A stretch of 64,000 bases of DNA from the NCBI GenBank assembly GCA_963662155.1, contig OY759270.1, positions 13,630,008 to 13,694,007 on the forward strand, given 5' to 3'. The position numbers and the translations under genes are program-made. Below, piece by piece: positions 14,401-26,100 of this stretch. This DNA is from Lamellibrachia columna (lineage: Eukaryota > Annelida > Polychaeta > Sabellida > Siboglinidae). The notes beneath the pieces were generated by a model that was given only the letters and a program-made list of their open reading frames with translations, did not search any database and had not been told where the DNA came from. Every line of letters starts with the position of its first letter. Positions within the stretch are counted from its first letter, which is position 1.

Positions 14401-17400
14401 ACATGTCAATCATGTTGTCAACAGGTATTAGTGACACATCAGTCATGATGTCAACAGGCATCAGTGACATGTCAATCATGTTGTCAACATGTATTAGTGA
14501 CACGTCAACCATGCTGTCAACATACATCAGTGACATGTCAATCATGCTGTCAACAGGCATCAGTGACAATCATGCTGTGTCAATCATGTTTTCAACAGGC
14601 ACAATTGCACATTATTTGTCCGTCACTTTTGAATATATCACTTTTTAGTAATGACAGCTTAGATTGCAGAATATATCACAAAAATAAGCAAATAATGCAT
14701 GCTTGAGAATAAGCTAATTATATACCAGGTATCAGTCATAATAAAGTATAAAATAATAATAATAAATTTTTACAATGTAAACTATAAACAATACAGTGTA
14801 AAATAAAAAGAGGTAATAATATTGTTGAGGGCTATCGTTATTGTAGTCACATTTGTTCTGGTAGCTAATACATTAAGATACACTACATTACACAAAAGAA
14901 ATAAGACATACTGAGTGCATTGTATAATTTGCATTACCTGCGGAAGACATGCGTTGTTACCAAAGCAATCTTCAGAAGCGTGTTTGGCGGCAAGGCATGG
15001 TTTAACAACTGGTCTTTCAGGCCCAACAACTAAGAAGTGAAGTGAAGCAAACATGCATCGATAAAAAATACCTCAGTCAGATAGTAGGTAAATGAAACCA
15101 TGTTCATGCCATGCATATGATAGGCAGGTGCAGCATTTCACAAAAGCAGCAACATCAGAATATGGAAGGAGTAGAGATGCAATGCAGAATCCAGAATGTT
15201 GCCAAAAAGTCATTGGATTAAAATAGTAGTAGTGATAATAATAATAATAAATCAGTTATCATGATAAAACAATAACTGATTTAATTAATTATTGAAATGC
15301 AACTCAAGTGGTCACTAGGAAACCCTGCAGGGCTTATAGAGTGGACCATCTGCAGAAAACAGTACATGTACAACATAGAATTAGTTATGATGCTGAAAGT
15401 GAAATTGAACAAGTTGTAAAATTCAAGTTTGCATATACCTGGTAGACAAAATATGTCATGTACAATCAAATATAAATTGTCATGTTGAAGGTGGATATCT
15501 GGAATAGAACAGACTTATTGGCAAGAATAGCTATAAAATGAATAGAGTATCTGCAATTAATGTAGAAAAATGTTGGTGACTGTAGATACCATCTTGAGAA
15601 AAAAAAATAGAACAATTGTTTAATTAAAATATACATGTTTCCCACATGGGGTGGGGGTATATCTTTACTTAAATTTGGATTTTTGCATTATATTGGAAAC
15701 ATTCTATGTTGAAATTTAGGTATCTGTTCATTTATATAAACATAATGTTGAACATTGAGAAATGTTAGGGTATCCTGACAGTTGAAGTATTTTAGGGAAT
15801 GCATAAATAAAAATATTTTGGGTATCAATACGAGTAATTTAGACATCTCCAAAACATGAATGATCTGACCTAAACCATCAGGGGTGTCTGCCATACCTCT
15901 TGTACTGATGAGTGCATCATTGCCAATGTGTTTAAAACTCCATCACATAACCCGTCAAATTTATTTGGCTCCCGATTCTGCATCCCATACGACGACGGAT
16001 TCCCAAATTCTCCTCCGCCATCCTCCTCTTCTTCCTCATACCGGTCCCGGTGGTCCACCTTTGGGAAATACAAATATATGATGTAAAATGGACAGTTGTG
16101 TACAAAGCTGCCTCTACAATTTGATCTTTTTCTTGTTTCATTTTAGACTCATTTAGCAAACAATCGAACTTACCTAACATCCTAGCATCAGCTACGACAC
16201 TTGTTTATACAAATGTGTCATTTAGCTATGATGAAGTCATCAGACAAACTATTAAAATAATTTTGGTTTGGCTGAACTAAAATTTAGCAAAAAAAGGGAG
16301 AAGTGGCCACATACCACCCACCTCTATATACTATGATATAAGGTTATTCACACTTTCACATGTGGCCACATATCGCCTACCTCTATATACTATGATATAA
16401 GGCTATTCACACTTTCACAAGTGGCCACATATCGCCCACCTTTATATACTATGATATAAGGCTATTCACACTTTCACAAGTGGTCACATACCGCCCACCT
16501 CTATATACTATGATTTAAGGCTATTCACACTTTCACAAGTGGCCACATACAGCCCACCTCTATATACTATGATATAAGGTTATTCACACTTTCACATGTG
16601 GCCACATACAGCCCACCTCTATATACTATGATATAAGGTTATTCACACTTTCACATGTGGCCACATATCGCTCACCTCTATATACTATGATATAAGGCTA
16701 GTCACACTTTCACAAGTGGCCCCATATTGCCCACCTCTATATACTATGATATAAGGCTAGTCACACTTTCACAAGTGGCCACATGCCACCCACCTCTATA
16801 TACATGTACTATGATATAAGGCTATTCACACTTTCACAAGTGGCCACATATCGCCCACCTCTATATACTATGATATAAGACTAGTCACACTTTCACAAGT
16901 GGCCACATATCGCCCACCTCTATATACTATGATATAAGTCTAGTCACACTTTCACAAGTGGCCACATATCGCCCACCTCTATATACTATGATATAAGGCT
17001 ATTCACACTTTCACAAGTGGCCACATATCGCCCACCTCTATATACTATGATATAAGGCTTGTCACACTTTCACAAATGGCCACATATCGCCCACCTCTAT
17101 ATACTATGATATAAGGCTAGTCACACTTTCACAAGTGGCCACATACCACCCACCTCTATATACATGTACTATGATATAAGGCTATTCACACTTTCACAAG
17201 TGGCCACATATTGCCCACCTCTATATACTATGATATAAGGCTATTCACACTTTCACAAGTGGCCACATATTGCCCACCTCTATATACTATATACTATGAT
17301 ATAAGGCTATTCACACTTTCACAAGCGGCCACATATCGCCCACCACTATATATTATGATATAAGGCTATTCACACTTTCACAAGTGGCCACATATCGCCC

Positions 17401-17759
17401 ACCTCTATATACTATGTACTATGATATGAGGCTATTCACACTTTCACAAGTGGCCACATATCGCCCACCTCTATATATTATGATATAAGGCTATTCACAC
17501 TTTCACAAGTTACGATATAATGCACAAGGTAATATTTTCAATGATTTTGACAAAAGTTTATATATTATTTTAACTATTCACACACTACAGATCTGAGCAT
17601 CAATGAACCTGATTCATGAATAAAACTACTCATTGTAACCTGTTTTCACAAATTATGCATATATACTATTAAATGAACATAACAACTTTACAACATTTAC
17701 CTCTGAATCCGTTGCCATCATTGTTTCCTCTTCTTCCCGAAGAGCTTCTAAATTAGCTG
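5676..17759 (-). CDS. Unrecognised multi-exon gene: acidic, partly coiled-coil protein (13 exons seen, both ends unresolved)
   Basis: Thirteen phase-compatible minus-strand exons: 17759-17701, 16058-15897, 15029-14938, 13479-13317 (acceptor alternative at 13485), 12604-12474, 11859-11721, 10836-10744, 10226-10035, 9681-9570, 8932-8878, 8259-8091, 7768-7495, 5845-5676; about 603 codons. I do not recognise the family. Visible parts, in order: an acidic N-terminal part (LEALREEEETMM; DRYEEEEEDGGG); a charged helical segment probably forming coiled coil (SASLKKLHEDYEAKKQQL; KRIAKEKRIMNWEKLF); a second acidic linker (DDDDEEESRAEDSEMESG); possibly beta-rich segments (YERFLHVRVFKPDGLEQKK); and a Pro/Glu/Thr-rich end (TITPEPEPTPEPQ). 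The first coding exon was not found between 17760 and 19447. After 5676 the reading either runs on to a stop near 5630 or splices to an exon beyond the window. The gene is head to head with TFIP11. Matching phases across all junctions argue that it is real. Confidence 0.75.
6031..6245 (+). mobile_element. tRNA-derived SINE (family A)
   Basis: The head looks like a tRNA gene: A-box-like TGGTCTAATGGTTAGAGCA and B box GGTTCGATTCC. The anticodon arm CGCCTGTC resembles tRNA-Asp. It is followed by a conserved core (TTCGTTCACCCTACTTTG, then AAAAGCCGTTGGTCC). The same core recurs at 57968-58085. The acceptor stem does not pair as a working tRNA would, and a body follows the head, so this is a SINE. 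Confidence 0.85.
6246..7139. other. AT-rich intron sequence, nothing recognised
   Basis: This lies between the last two exons of the minus-strand gene. I see no open frame, array or element end here. Confidence 0.6.
7140..7255. repeat. Dispersed repeat family 1, copy 1
   Basis: The shared core reads AAACAGATAAYGGT, then TGGTTCRTTAAAACATTTGG, then a GTCAATATG-like end. Other copies are at 9290-9460, 9740-9860, 29655-29765 and 37195-37435. No coding content is seen; the type is unknown. Confidence 0.6.
7290..7349. repeat. Near-perfect palindrome, 22-bp arms
   Basis: The left arm starts GTTGCTTCAGAGTGTTGTAT (7290-7311) and the right arm ends ATACAACACTCTGAAGCAAC (7328-7349). The 16-base centre holds the smaller palindrome GCTTGCAAGC. 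Related half-sites occur near 11005-11040 and 25557-25595, so this looks like a transposon end or fold-back core. Confidence 0.85.
8297..8374. repeat. (CATA)n microsatellite
   Basis: About 19 copies of CATA, directly beside the intron fold-back element. Confidence 0.95.
8389..8602. repeat. Fold-back element: about 60-bp inverted repeat around an (AT)n core
   Basis: The left arm (8389-8453) contains GCATAACCAAAACAAGAATC; the right arm (about 8536-8602) is its reverse complement apart from a 5-base insertion in the left arm. The AT-dinucleotide centre is itself self-complementary, so the whole 210 bp can form one hairpin in an intron of the minus-strand gene. Confidence 0.9.
9290..9460. repeat. 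Dispersed repeat family 1, copy 2
   Basis: Contains TTAAACAGATAAGAGT and GTGGTTCGCTAAAACACATT, matching the copy at 7140-7255. Confidence 0.55.
9740..9860. repeat. Dispersed repeat family 1, copy 3
   Basis: Contains ACACAGATAACAGTCAAA and GTGGTTCATTAAAACATTTG. Confidence 0.55.
10300..10445. repeat. Dispersed repeat family 2, copy 1
   Basis: The family core is CTTGTTTCATTTTAGA, then AAATCAAACCTAC, a GACATGCTAGCT-like stretch and GTGAAATCATC. The same order is seen at 16112-16275 and 42808-42965. Unknown type, about 150 bp. Confidence 0.6.
10877..10976. repeat. 25-bp tandem repeat, 4 copies
   Basis: The unit contains ACATAGAGCTATTTGTTACA. It is intronic, 40 bp from the exon at 10744-10836, and does not include the splice site. 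Confidence 0.9.
11182..11740. repeat. Old duplication that includes the 3' end of an exon
   Basis: About 120 bp at 11182-11305 resembles 11620-11740 (shared GTGCTGAAATGTT and GAAATACTGTCACAT). The stretch 11601-11623 is also a degenerate copy of the donor end of the exon at 11721-11859: antisense GCACCAATAGATGAAGATAA against the true GCACCAACGGATGAGGATAA. Confidence 0.65.
12434..12478. repeat. Short triplication at a splice donor
   Basis: Read on the minus strand, GTAAAATAGAACTTCT occurs twice and a third GGGTAAAAC follows. The first copy is the donor of the exon at 12474-12604, so donor-like GTAAAA is repeated at about 20-bp spacing. Confidence 0.7.
13458..13800. repeat. 49-bp minisatellite, exactly 7 copies, copying an intron-exon junction
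   Basis: The unit is 49 bp and on the minus strand reads GCCAGTATCAG then TGACATGACAATGCCGG. The last copy (13458-13506) is the real 3' splice site plus the first 22 bases of the exon at 13317-13479. The other six copies lie upstream in the intron and are essentially identical. Confidence 0.92.
13873..14600. repeat. 33-bp minisatellite, about 22 copies
   Basis: The unit contains TGCTGTCAACAGGCATCAGT and GACATGTCAATCA. It is 11 codons long, so both strands stay open, but it lies in an intron of the minus-strand gene and looks non-coding. Units are more diverged than in the adjacent 49-bp array, with which it shares ACATGTCAATCA. Confidence 0.92.
16112..16275. repeat. Dispersed repeat family 2, copy 2
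   Basis: Contains CTTGTTTCATTTTAGACTC and CATCAGACAAACTATTAAA, matching 42808-42965 closely. Confidence 0.6.
16301..17510. repeat. 59-bp minisatellite, about 20 copies
   Basis: The unit contains GTGGCCACATATCGCCCACC and ATATAAGGCTATTCACAC. A few units carry insertions of TACATG or TACTATA. It fills most of the intron between the exons at 16058 and 17701 and touches no splice site. Confidence 0.95.
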
Positions 17760-18029
17760 CTGAAAAAGTCACAGTTGTCATTGGTGACAGTACTATTATT
17801 AGATTAGAAAATCTATCAAGCTTGAGGGACATATTCAGACCAACAGGAATATGTGCTGTATGATGATGGTGTGATCAAAGTAATGCAATTAAGTGTTCCA
17901 TATTTTTTAAGAAAGTTTGGATTTAGTGGAAAGTGTTTAAAACTATCCTGAATTAAACCTAAATAAATCTGCATGATGTATGAGACCTGCTGTATTCGAC
18001 TCGGAAATGTCGATGGTTGGTCACGTAAA

Positions 18030-18640
18030 GTACACCTGCTGCATAGCCTACTAGAAATATCGCGTCGATCTGATCATGTCTCACACAGAAAGCTGCAGTC
18101 CGTCTGATATACTCACTCGTCATATCGAGAATTGACTATGCGAACTGTCTACTAAATGGCATCCCTCATTGCCTGATCAACAAGCTGCAAAGAGTACAAA
18201 ATGCTGCTGCTCGGCTGGTGGTCCGCAGCCACAGATGGGACCACATCATACCGGTACTCAAGAAACTGCATTGGCTTCCTGTGAAGCAATGCATTCATTA
18301 TGCCATTTCTACTACTGGCATTTTGTGCTCAACACGGACTAGCACCCAGTTACATAACTAACCTACTCCACGAAGAACGAGCTACTCGTATGTTACGTTC
18401 GGCTACAAACAATGATTTGTATGTGCCGCCATCTCGGAGCCAATATGGTGACAGAACTTTCTCGGTTTCAGCTGTAGAATGCACTTCCAAACGAAATGAA
18501 GACAATTTCTTGCCTAGTGAGTTTTAAAAGATTCCTAAAAACGCATCTCTTCTGGGTTGCATACGCATCTTAAGCACCACCTATTTTTATTTTTATTTAT
18601 TTTGCTTTTTTAATATTAAATTATATTTAATATTATTGAA
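18030..18640 (+). mobile_element. 5'-truncated CR1/L2-like LINE relic
   Basis: Translation gives the C-terminal signature of an invertebrate LINE: SRIDYANCLLNGIP, LINKLQRVQNAAARLV, VLKKLHWLPVKQ, HGLAPSYITNLL, SRSQYGDRTFSVSA, then KRFLKTHLFWVA. At least one frameshift lies near 18300. An AT-rich 3' untranslated part follows. Confidence 0.88.
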
Positions 18641-19447
18641 TACTGTTGTTTTTAATCTAAATTATGTTGGCTTTTTATTGCCTTATTGGAAACAAATTTA
18701 AATTATATTGTATTGAAGTTTTCTGAGCCTGACTTTGATGCATCTAACGTATGCATTAACATATAAATGTCATGCAGAACACATTTAGCAGTTAGGGGGA
18801 AATTTGTCATTTCTCAGAGTAGGCTGTACTGACTGAACAAACTGGGCAGGACAGTGGCAGTGCATGGGAATGGTCAATGCAATGGCAATAACAGTCAGTG
18901 ACAGTGTGGAACCCGACATGACACGACAGGTGCTCTACCGCGTACGACATTAATTTCTGCTGTGAAAGTACAGACCACGTCGCAACCGGTATTATTCGAA
19001 CATTCACAACTAACCCCTGTCCATCTTAACCGGCTAGCACAGCACGGCCAATCGCCGCATATGACCGCTTGTTCAAACGACGCCTGTTCTCACTAAGTTT
19101 TCGTTGTTGACATGTTGCTAAGCCTAATGTGAAGCGGGCGCATGCGTATTCACCTACATCTCCGAGCGACGTCTCGTGTGATTCTGCGGGATTTGGACTG
19201 AGTCGGGCGATAATACGGATACAACACGAACATAAATGTGACGCTCGGTGTTTTTGGTGCTTTGTTATGCAGGTGGCAGCAAGTCAGTAACAGTAACCAT
19301 ATTTTCTTAGGCTGATTAGTAATTGGCGCAACACCCGTCGAATGATGACTTCCTTGCCTTGTCATTATCAGCATGAAGAACAAAACAATATTTTGATGTG
19401 ACGATTCATCCGGCTTCACGAAATCGGGGCCCACCGAAATCATCGTC
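18641..19447. promoter_or_regulatory. Divergent spacer upstream of TFIP11
   Basis: This lies between a LINE relic and the TFIP11 start codon, and faces the unresolved first exon of the minus-strand gene. It is less AT-rich and has more CpG (about 18940-19210) than the rest of the window, as expected of a promoter. I see no convincing TATA box. Confidence 0.45.
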
Positions 19448-20351
19448 ATGTCGTCACCTGAAGTAGAACGTTTTGAAATCACAGAAGAAGATCTTCAAAA
19501 TGAATTCAACCCAAATAGAAAACAATTTCGTATGAGCAAAAATAAAGCAACCTATGGTAAGTACAGAACGTTCATTGGATTGTTGCTGTTTATCAAGATG
19601 AAGATACATACATAAAATGATAAATTCACCTGACACTGAAATACCCAGGGTTTGACATTAACGTTGGGTGTCGGATGTTTTGGACCATATAATGGGTTTG
19701 GCCCATGGGCCGAACCAACCGTTTTCGCAACACGTGAATCGTGAGGTGTTCTCACTCGCATGGGTCGAATCAACCATTTATGCAACCAGTGACAGCGGGC
19801 TCCGTGGGCTGAAACGTCTATCGTGTTGTAACTAGAAAATGGGCTCCGTGGACCTTATTTAATATTACTAATTTATTAGTGCTATTTCGGACAAATATTC
19901 TGTTGCCAATATATATATCCAGGCATGGGTCGAAAAGACTATTCTTAGAATTCCGCCACTTAAAATTCCACTACTAGTGTGGGCCGAATCAACCGTAGCT
20001 GAATTCAATAGCGACAAAGTTTTCGGCGAAGTGGGCCAAAACTACTTTGCCGATCCATCTGTCGGTGTAGGCCGAACCCCTCATGGGTTGAACCATCCGG
20101 GAACCTTAACTGTTGCCCGATTGCCCAAGGCAAATAAAATGTTTGGTCGGGCAAGCTTACGTAGACCACAACTTGTCCGGACAGGCAAGTAGCATTAAGT
20201 AAATGCTTTATTAAAATGTCATAAATAAAAACACCTGCGCCGTTCCAACGTAGATTATGTGTAATGTATAATGCCCATTAAGTTACCAGGCGGCATTGGT
20301 AGTACCAGTAACTGATGTGATTTTTTTCATCCAGCTTATAGCCTTAAAGTG

Positions 20352-20421
<70 letters not shown>

Positions 20422-23130
20422 TAATTAGTTACAATTAAAATTGTAATAACACCCAGCTCTGGATGCCACATTGGTCATTGACATTTGTTTGCAGGTATCT
20501 GGGCAGATGACAGTGATGAGGAACAACAGCGACCAGGTTTTGGGGGCTTTGGCGGGGGTAAAGGGTCGAAGGATTACACAGCCCCAGTCAGTTTTATCAG
20601 CGGTGGTGTCAAAGTTGGGGACAAAGTGACAAAGGAAATAGACAATGATGGAGTAGATCTTGTCACCGTAACTATATTGTTTATCATAAATTTTATCAAT
20701 ATTAAATGTAGAGAAGTGAGAGAGAATCATCACACCAGTGATTGTAGTCGAATAGTTATTTTAATAATTTTTCACAGTCAATTTTCCTTTTTGTGATGGT
20801 AATTGGATGTGAAAAACTATTAAAATATTCATTGAATAATGGATATGTTGTGTCATTGTTCTGTTTTTAAAATAATATACTGTGTTGACCTTTATACCAA
20901 TATAATTTTTTAGTCAAGGTAATTATGCTTTATATGTGAATGGAGGTACGAATAAAAGATTGGAAATTAGTAATTTATTTTTTGAGATTACGATGTTCTA
21001 TTACATGTTTGTAGAACTTTATGCACATGCAAAACAACTTGCAAAACCAGCATAATGTTTTGATTGGTTTTTAAGGATTCGGATGAAGAGCTTGAACCAG
21101 TTCCCAAACAGAAATCCAAGACTAGCAAGCTTGGGTTTCAGGGTGGGAAGCACCGGCAAGGGTCGTAAGTAAAATATTAGCACAATTAAAATAATTGTAT
21201 TCAGTCAGCATTGCATCATTAACATTTAAATCTGGTGAAATATGTGTTTGTCATCTTACTACAAGTAACACATTCCTAAAATTTATGGAACTATAATGCT
21301 TCCTTGTATATTATATAGTTATTGACTATTTAAGAAATTGCCAGTTTATCATATTCATAACATATTGTGAATGTCAATCACAGCATCTCCATAGCCTTAA
21401 ATACCATCCACGCCAGCAGGAACTGTTATAAATTCTCCTATTTTTACAGGACAATAAACGATTGGAGCTCACTACCAGATGTAATAACCAGCATCACAAA
21501 ACCCCATCAATTTAAGCGAGCTCTTACCCACACAGTGCCAAGCAAACACGACTAAGCAGCAATTACTCCATGCGCACACAACCCTGACTGTTTGACTCCT
21601 TAGGAATGTTGACCAGTATTTTACACAAGACAAAACATGACGTAAGAGTAAAGTTTGGTTTCATGAAAGTTGTATCTAAATCATAACCATCTCTGTTGCA
21701 TTGTAGTTGAAAATGCTCTTAAATTGTATCACCCTCACTTTGGTTGTGGTGATGTGAAAATTGTGATATTGTGAAATAAGCAGTTCTTTAGATGAATGTT
21801 GTGTCATGTTGGTCTGTTCCAGGGGAATTGGTGACTGGGAGAGGCACACTAAGGGCATTGGGCAGCGTCTGCTGGAAAAGGTATGTTCTCAAGAAACAGA
21901 CAGGCAGATACACGTACAGTGTGACATGTATAGTGTTAAAACTTATATTATTATTTAACAATGTTGACACGCATAGGCATTTACATGGTTTCTGTGTATG
22001 GTATCGGCCACTACTGGACTTAATGATATGTATGCTATCCACTATGCAGATGAATATAAATGAAATTTGTGCTCTGTAATTCTAGTCGTTTTTGAGATAT
22101 TGCCATTTTAATGTAACCGATTTGTGTCTGGTTTTGTTTGTGAATGTTTCTTTTATATTTTTTTTATTTTATAGTCGTTTAGCACATCATTGTCATCATC
22201 AGTTCTGGTATTAATTTACCACTTACAACATGGAATCACGTTTGTATCACTAGATAAATCTTTTTTTCTTCATATTTTATCTCTACATATTTGTGACCGG
22301 AAATTTTATAATATCAAATGTCACAAGAATCGTAAGTGAGAAAACAGTCCTGTGACTTTACGTGGTGTACTATTTCAGATGGGACACGTTCCGGGACGAG
22401 GACTGGGAAAGAACCTGCAGGGAATCTCAGCCCCTGTCGAGGCATTCAAGCGCAAGGGAAAGGCTGCTCTGGGCTTTTACGGTACGGAACGAACGGAACA
22501 GTCCCTGAAGGACTACCCCTCAAAACCTGACAGTGGGGAGGAAGAGGAATCAGAGTTCCGCTCCCAGCTGCACCAGTGGCGCCGCATAGGGGAGGTAAGG
22601 GAAACAGCAACTTTTTGTTTGTAAGATTAAACTGAACCTCAGCAAGCATGCTTTCTCTGCAGATGTGCCCAAAATCTGGAACAAAATCCTCATCACCTTA
22701 AATCATCTGTATCACCCCTTCCGCAAAAATCCCAACACAGTTTTTTTCTAAATTGTATTTACACCCTAAATCCTCGACAGTCCCTCACTCTGATGAATTT
22801 TTTGCACATCTCTGCACTTGTTTTGGACATTTTGCACATCCGTGTTCATGATATTATATTTACTGATTTGTTTTGTTGCGCTTCTAGACTCAGGTCCCTG
22901 AGGATTTAGAGGCTTTAAAAGTTTTATTATTATTATTTCTTAAGATTCGCATAAAATTATTCTGTTGACTGGTTATTTTGAACGCATAAACTACTATGAG
23001 GTGTTTCCTTACGTTTGATTTAGTAATGAAAAGTTGTTATTTTACTTTGTTAATGATATAGGGGAAGGTTTCTATCTTTTTCATGCATGTACTACAAACT
23101 AAGTTTGAAATATATATATATATACATACA

Positions 23131-23165
<35 letters not shown>

Positions 23166-26100
23166 GAAATTCTACTTATGATGCTGGAAATACATTTTCT
23201 TTATCTTATCAGTTAAAAATAGTTAACTTTTAGGACTGATCCTGTTCTACTGTTTATGTAAAATGCCATCGTTGTAGGAGAAAAAGAAACCAAAATATGT
23301 ATACAAAACAGCGGATGAACTGATAGCTACGGGGAGCAAGAAGAAGGTCAAGGGCACTGACAGTGTACTGGCCAAGGTGAAGGTCATTGACATGACTGGC
23401 AAGGAAAAGAGGGTACTATCAGGTAAAGTTACAAAGAAACGACCATTCATTAATAGTCTCTAATTTTCTGCTACCGTAAGTTTCCGTGTATAATACGCCC
23501 CCATGTATAATACGCACCCTGACTTTTGCTAAATTCTGATAGAATTCCTATATACCATGTATAATACGCACCCCAACTTTTGACATTGACCCCTGATTTT
23601 CCGGCTTCTGATAGTTTGCTTGAAACGACAAAGTTCGTTTGTGTGGTGATCCTTGAATCCATCTCAGAATCGTAAACATGTCACGCAAGTTACGGCATTG
23701 CCGCCGGCTCGTCGCACGCGACGATATATCGCCTCATCAGTCGTGTAAGCCCTACGTTACTTGCATTTTAGTTTGACCATTGCGCAACTGATTAAATTTG
23801 TGCTTGTTAGAACTTACTTTGCGTCATTCTGCTCTCAATTTTAAATTAATACCAAGCTCTATTCTGATATGTTACACACACACTTTCAACTGCGAAACAT
23901 ACATTTATGCAATAACCAACACAAGTCCGATGTAGGAGAGAATTGAAACAGGCCAAATAAATGACGTTTTTTATTGCAAAGTGGACTGCTTATCACGCAG
24001 CCACTTTGGGAAGAACATTAACAGGAATGTGAGCTCCTCTAAGCAAACCCGACAGGAACTGAACACATGTACAGCCCCGTCCGGCAAGTTTCTCAGAGCC
24101 CACATTCCTACAAGCATGACGATAACATATATATCAAGAAGCATGACGATAATATATATATCAAGAAGTTGTCATGAACATGTAATGCAAAGAAATCTTT
24201 ATTTGCATTCACAACTTTAAACATGGAGCAACACTGGTTGACCCGTGGGCGTGGCATTGACTAGTCAGGTCGTTCACGTGATTCAAGATTGCCAATCATG
24301 GTGCTTTGGCGCTCAGGGAGCAACACATATTTGAGCGTATTAATCCGACACCGTCCACACATTTCTGCGTTATTCCCGGTCGGCGACGCTCCCGTTCGCG
24401 TACGCTACCCGCTCATTGACGTCATAGTACTAGTGTTCCAGTAGCGTTATCCATATCCGGTCGGAGAGAATTTTGTTTAGCTCTATCACCGTGTATAATA
24501 CGCACCCGGACTTTTAAGTAAAAATTGAAGGGAAAAATGCGTATTATACACGGAAATTTACAGTAACTTGAATGTGTATAATGTTAACTGGAATGTCAGA
24601 TAATTTTATGTCAAGTTTTTATCTCCAGAATTGTCCTCAAGATTATTGACATTAATCTTTATAAATGGAAGTTCATTGAGATGTATAAATCATTACTACT
24701 TTTTCGGATGCATTATGTTGTGGTTATATGAAGGGGGAATATAAATTCACATCTGCTTCCGCCAAGTTGGCGCCGCCAATAAATCTAGATTAAGCGCTGT
24801 CTGTATGGGCATGGATAAGGAATCTCGGTGTTTTGATCAGATATATCAGTTGTACTGAGAATGAACTGTAATTTTTTTTAACCGTGCTTACCCTCCTTAG
24901 TTTCCTAGCATATGCATATATCTGTTGACAGCTTTTATATATGTATACTAATTTTTAGATTGACTATGATGCTTTTAATGCACCTCTGAGCCTGGGTTTC
25001 CAAGGACTTAGGTGCGACATAAGTGTTTGTATCGTTATGTCAAACATACAAGGCTGAGGTGACACTAGTGACTTGTTTTAGGCTACCATGCCATCAGTCA
25101 CAAACACGACCGACCAGATGAGATTGAGGACGAGGTTGTATACAGCCAGTTGCATCGCAAGAAGGCATTTGATATGCCCGAGTTGCTGCACAACCTTGAT
25201 CTGCTCGTTGAGATGGCAGAGGATGACATCCTTCAGAATGAACGCAAGTGGGTGCTTTATAAAGTTCACCTTGTGATGCTACAACATTGATATTATTTGC
25301 AATATAGTCATCATCAGGTGCTGCCACCTATTGTTTGTATTAATTTGGATTTTGGTGGGCAACTGTTTTATATAAATAAAATAATGATCGAGAACGTGTA
25401 TCTTCACTAGTACCACCCACAATACGACAGTATTGTTTTTGATTTGTCCAAGTTCAAATGTTTGCCACCGAAAAGACGTTTATGTTTGTACATGTCACAT
25501 AAATGTTATCTTAACGGTATAAATAAATGCTATCTTAATGATAATGGGTCTATACACTCATTGCTTCAGAATGTTGTAGTGAGCTTGCAGTTCAATAAGT
25601 GTATATTCTTCCTTTCCTCCCCCTCCAGGTTGACGTATGAGCGGGACGTGGTTGTGAACCTGAGGTTTGAGCGCGAGAAAACGGCCCATGTGTGTGAGCA
25701 GGAAGAAGAGAAGATCGAGCGACTCAAAGAAGTGCTCACCCTGGTGGAGACACTGGAGACTCGCAGTCAACAGGGGAGTGGCGAGCCTCTGACGCTGTCG
25801 GAGGCCGCCAAAGCTTTGACACGCTTCCAGGATGAATTCTATGAGGAGTATCACATGTACAACCTGTCGACCCTTGCTGTTGCCCTGGTCTTCCCAATGG
25901 TGAGGTTTGATGTCACTAGGTGGGAGTGCATAGTTTCATTGTTTTTTGTCCTTGTGTCGAACTATGAAAAATGTTGCAGTGTGAATTGAAGCAATACTGG
26001 CTACAGCTATAGTGAAACATTCAAGTAATCATCTTGTATGTCTTTTTAAAGTTACATTCCATTAAAGTTACATTATTTTGATTTTTATAAAATAATGATG

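Noticed and set aside
13880..14648. Met/Ser/Asp repeat proteins on both strands
   Set aside because: 33-bp intronic array, open by arithmetic.
16301..17510. CRISPR array
   Set aside because: Eukaryotic sequence; the repeats are contiguous with no unique spacers. The same applies to all arrays here.
18807..19482. Minus-strand open frames as the missing first exon of the unnamed gene
   Set aside because: None ends at a good donor in the phase required by the exon at 17759; one is antisense to TFIP11 exon 1.
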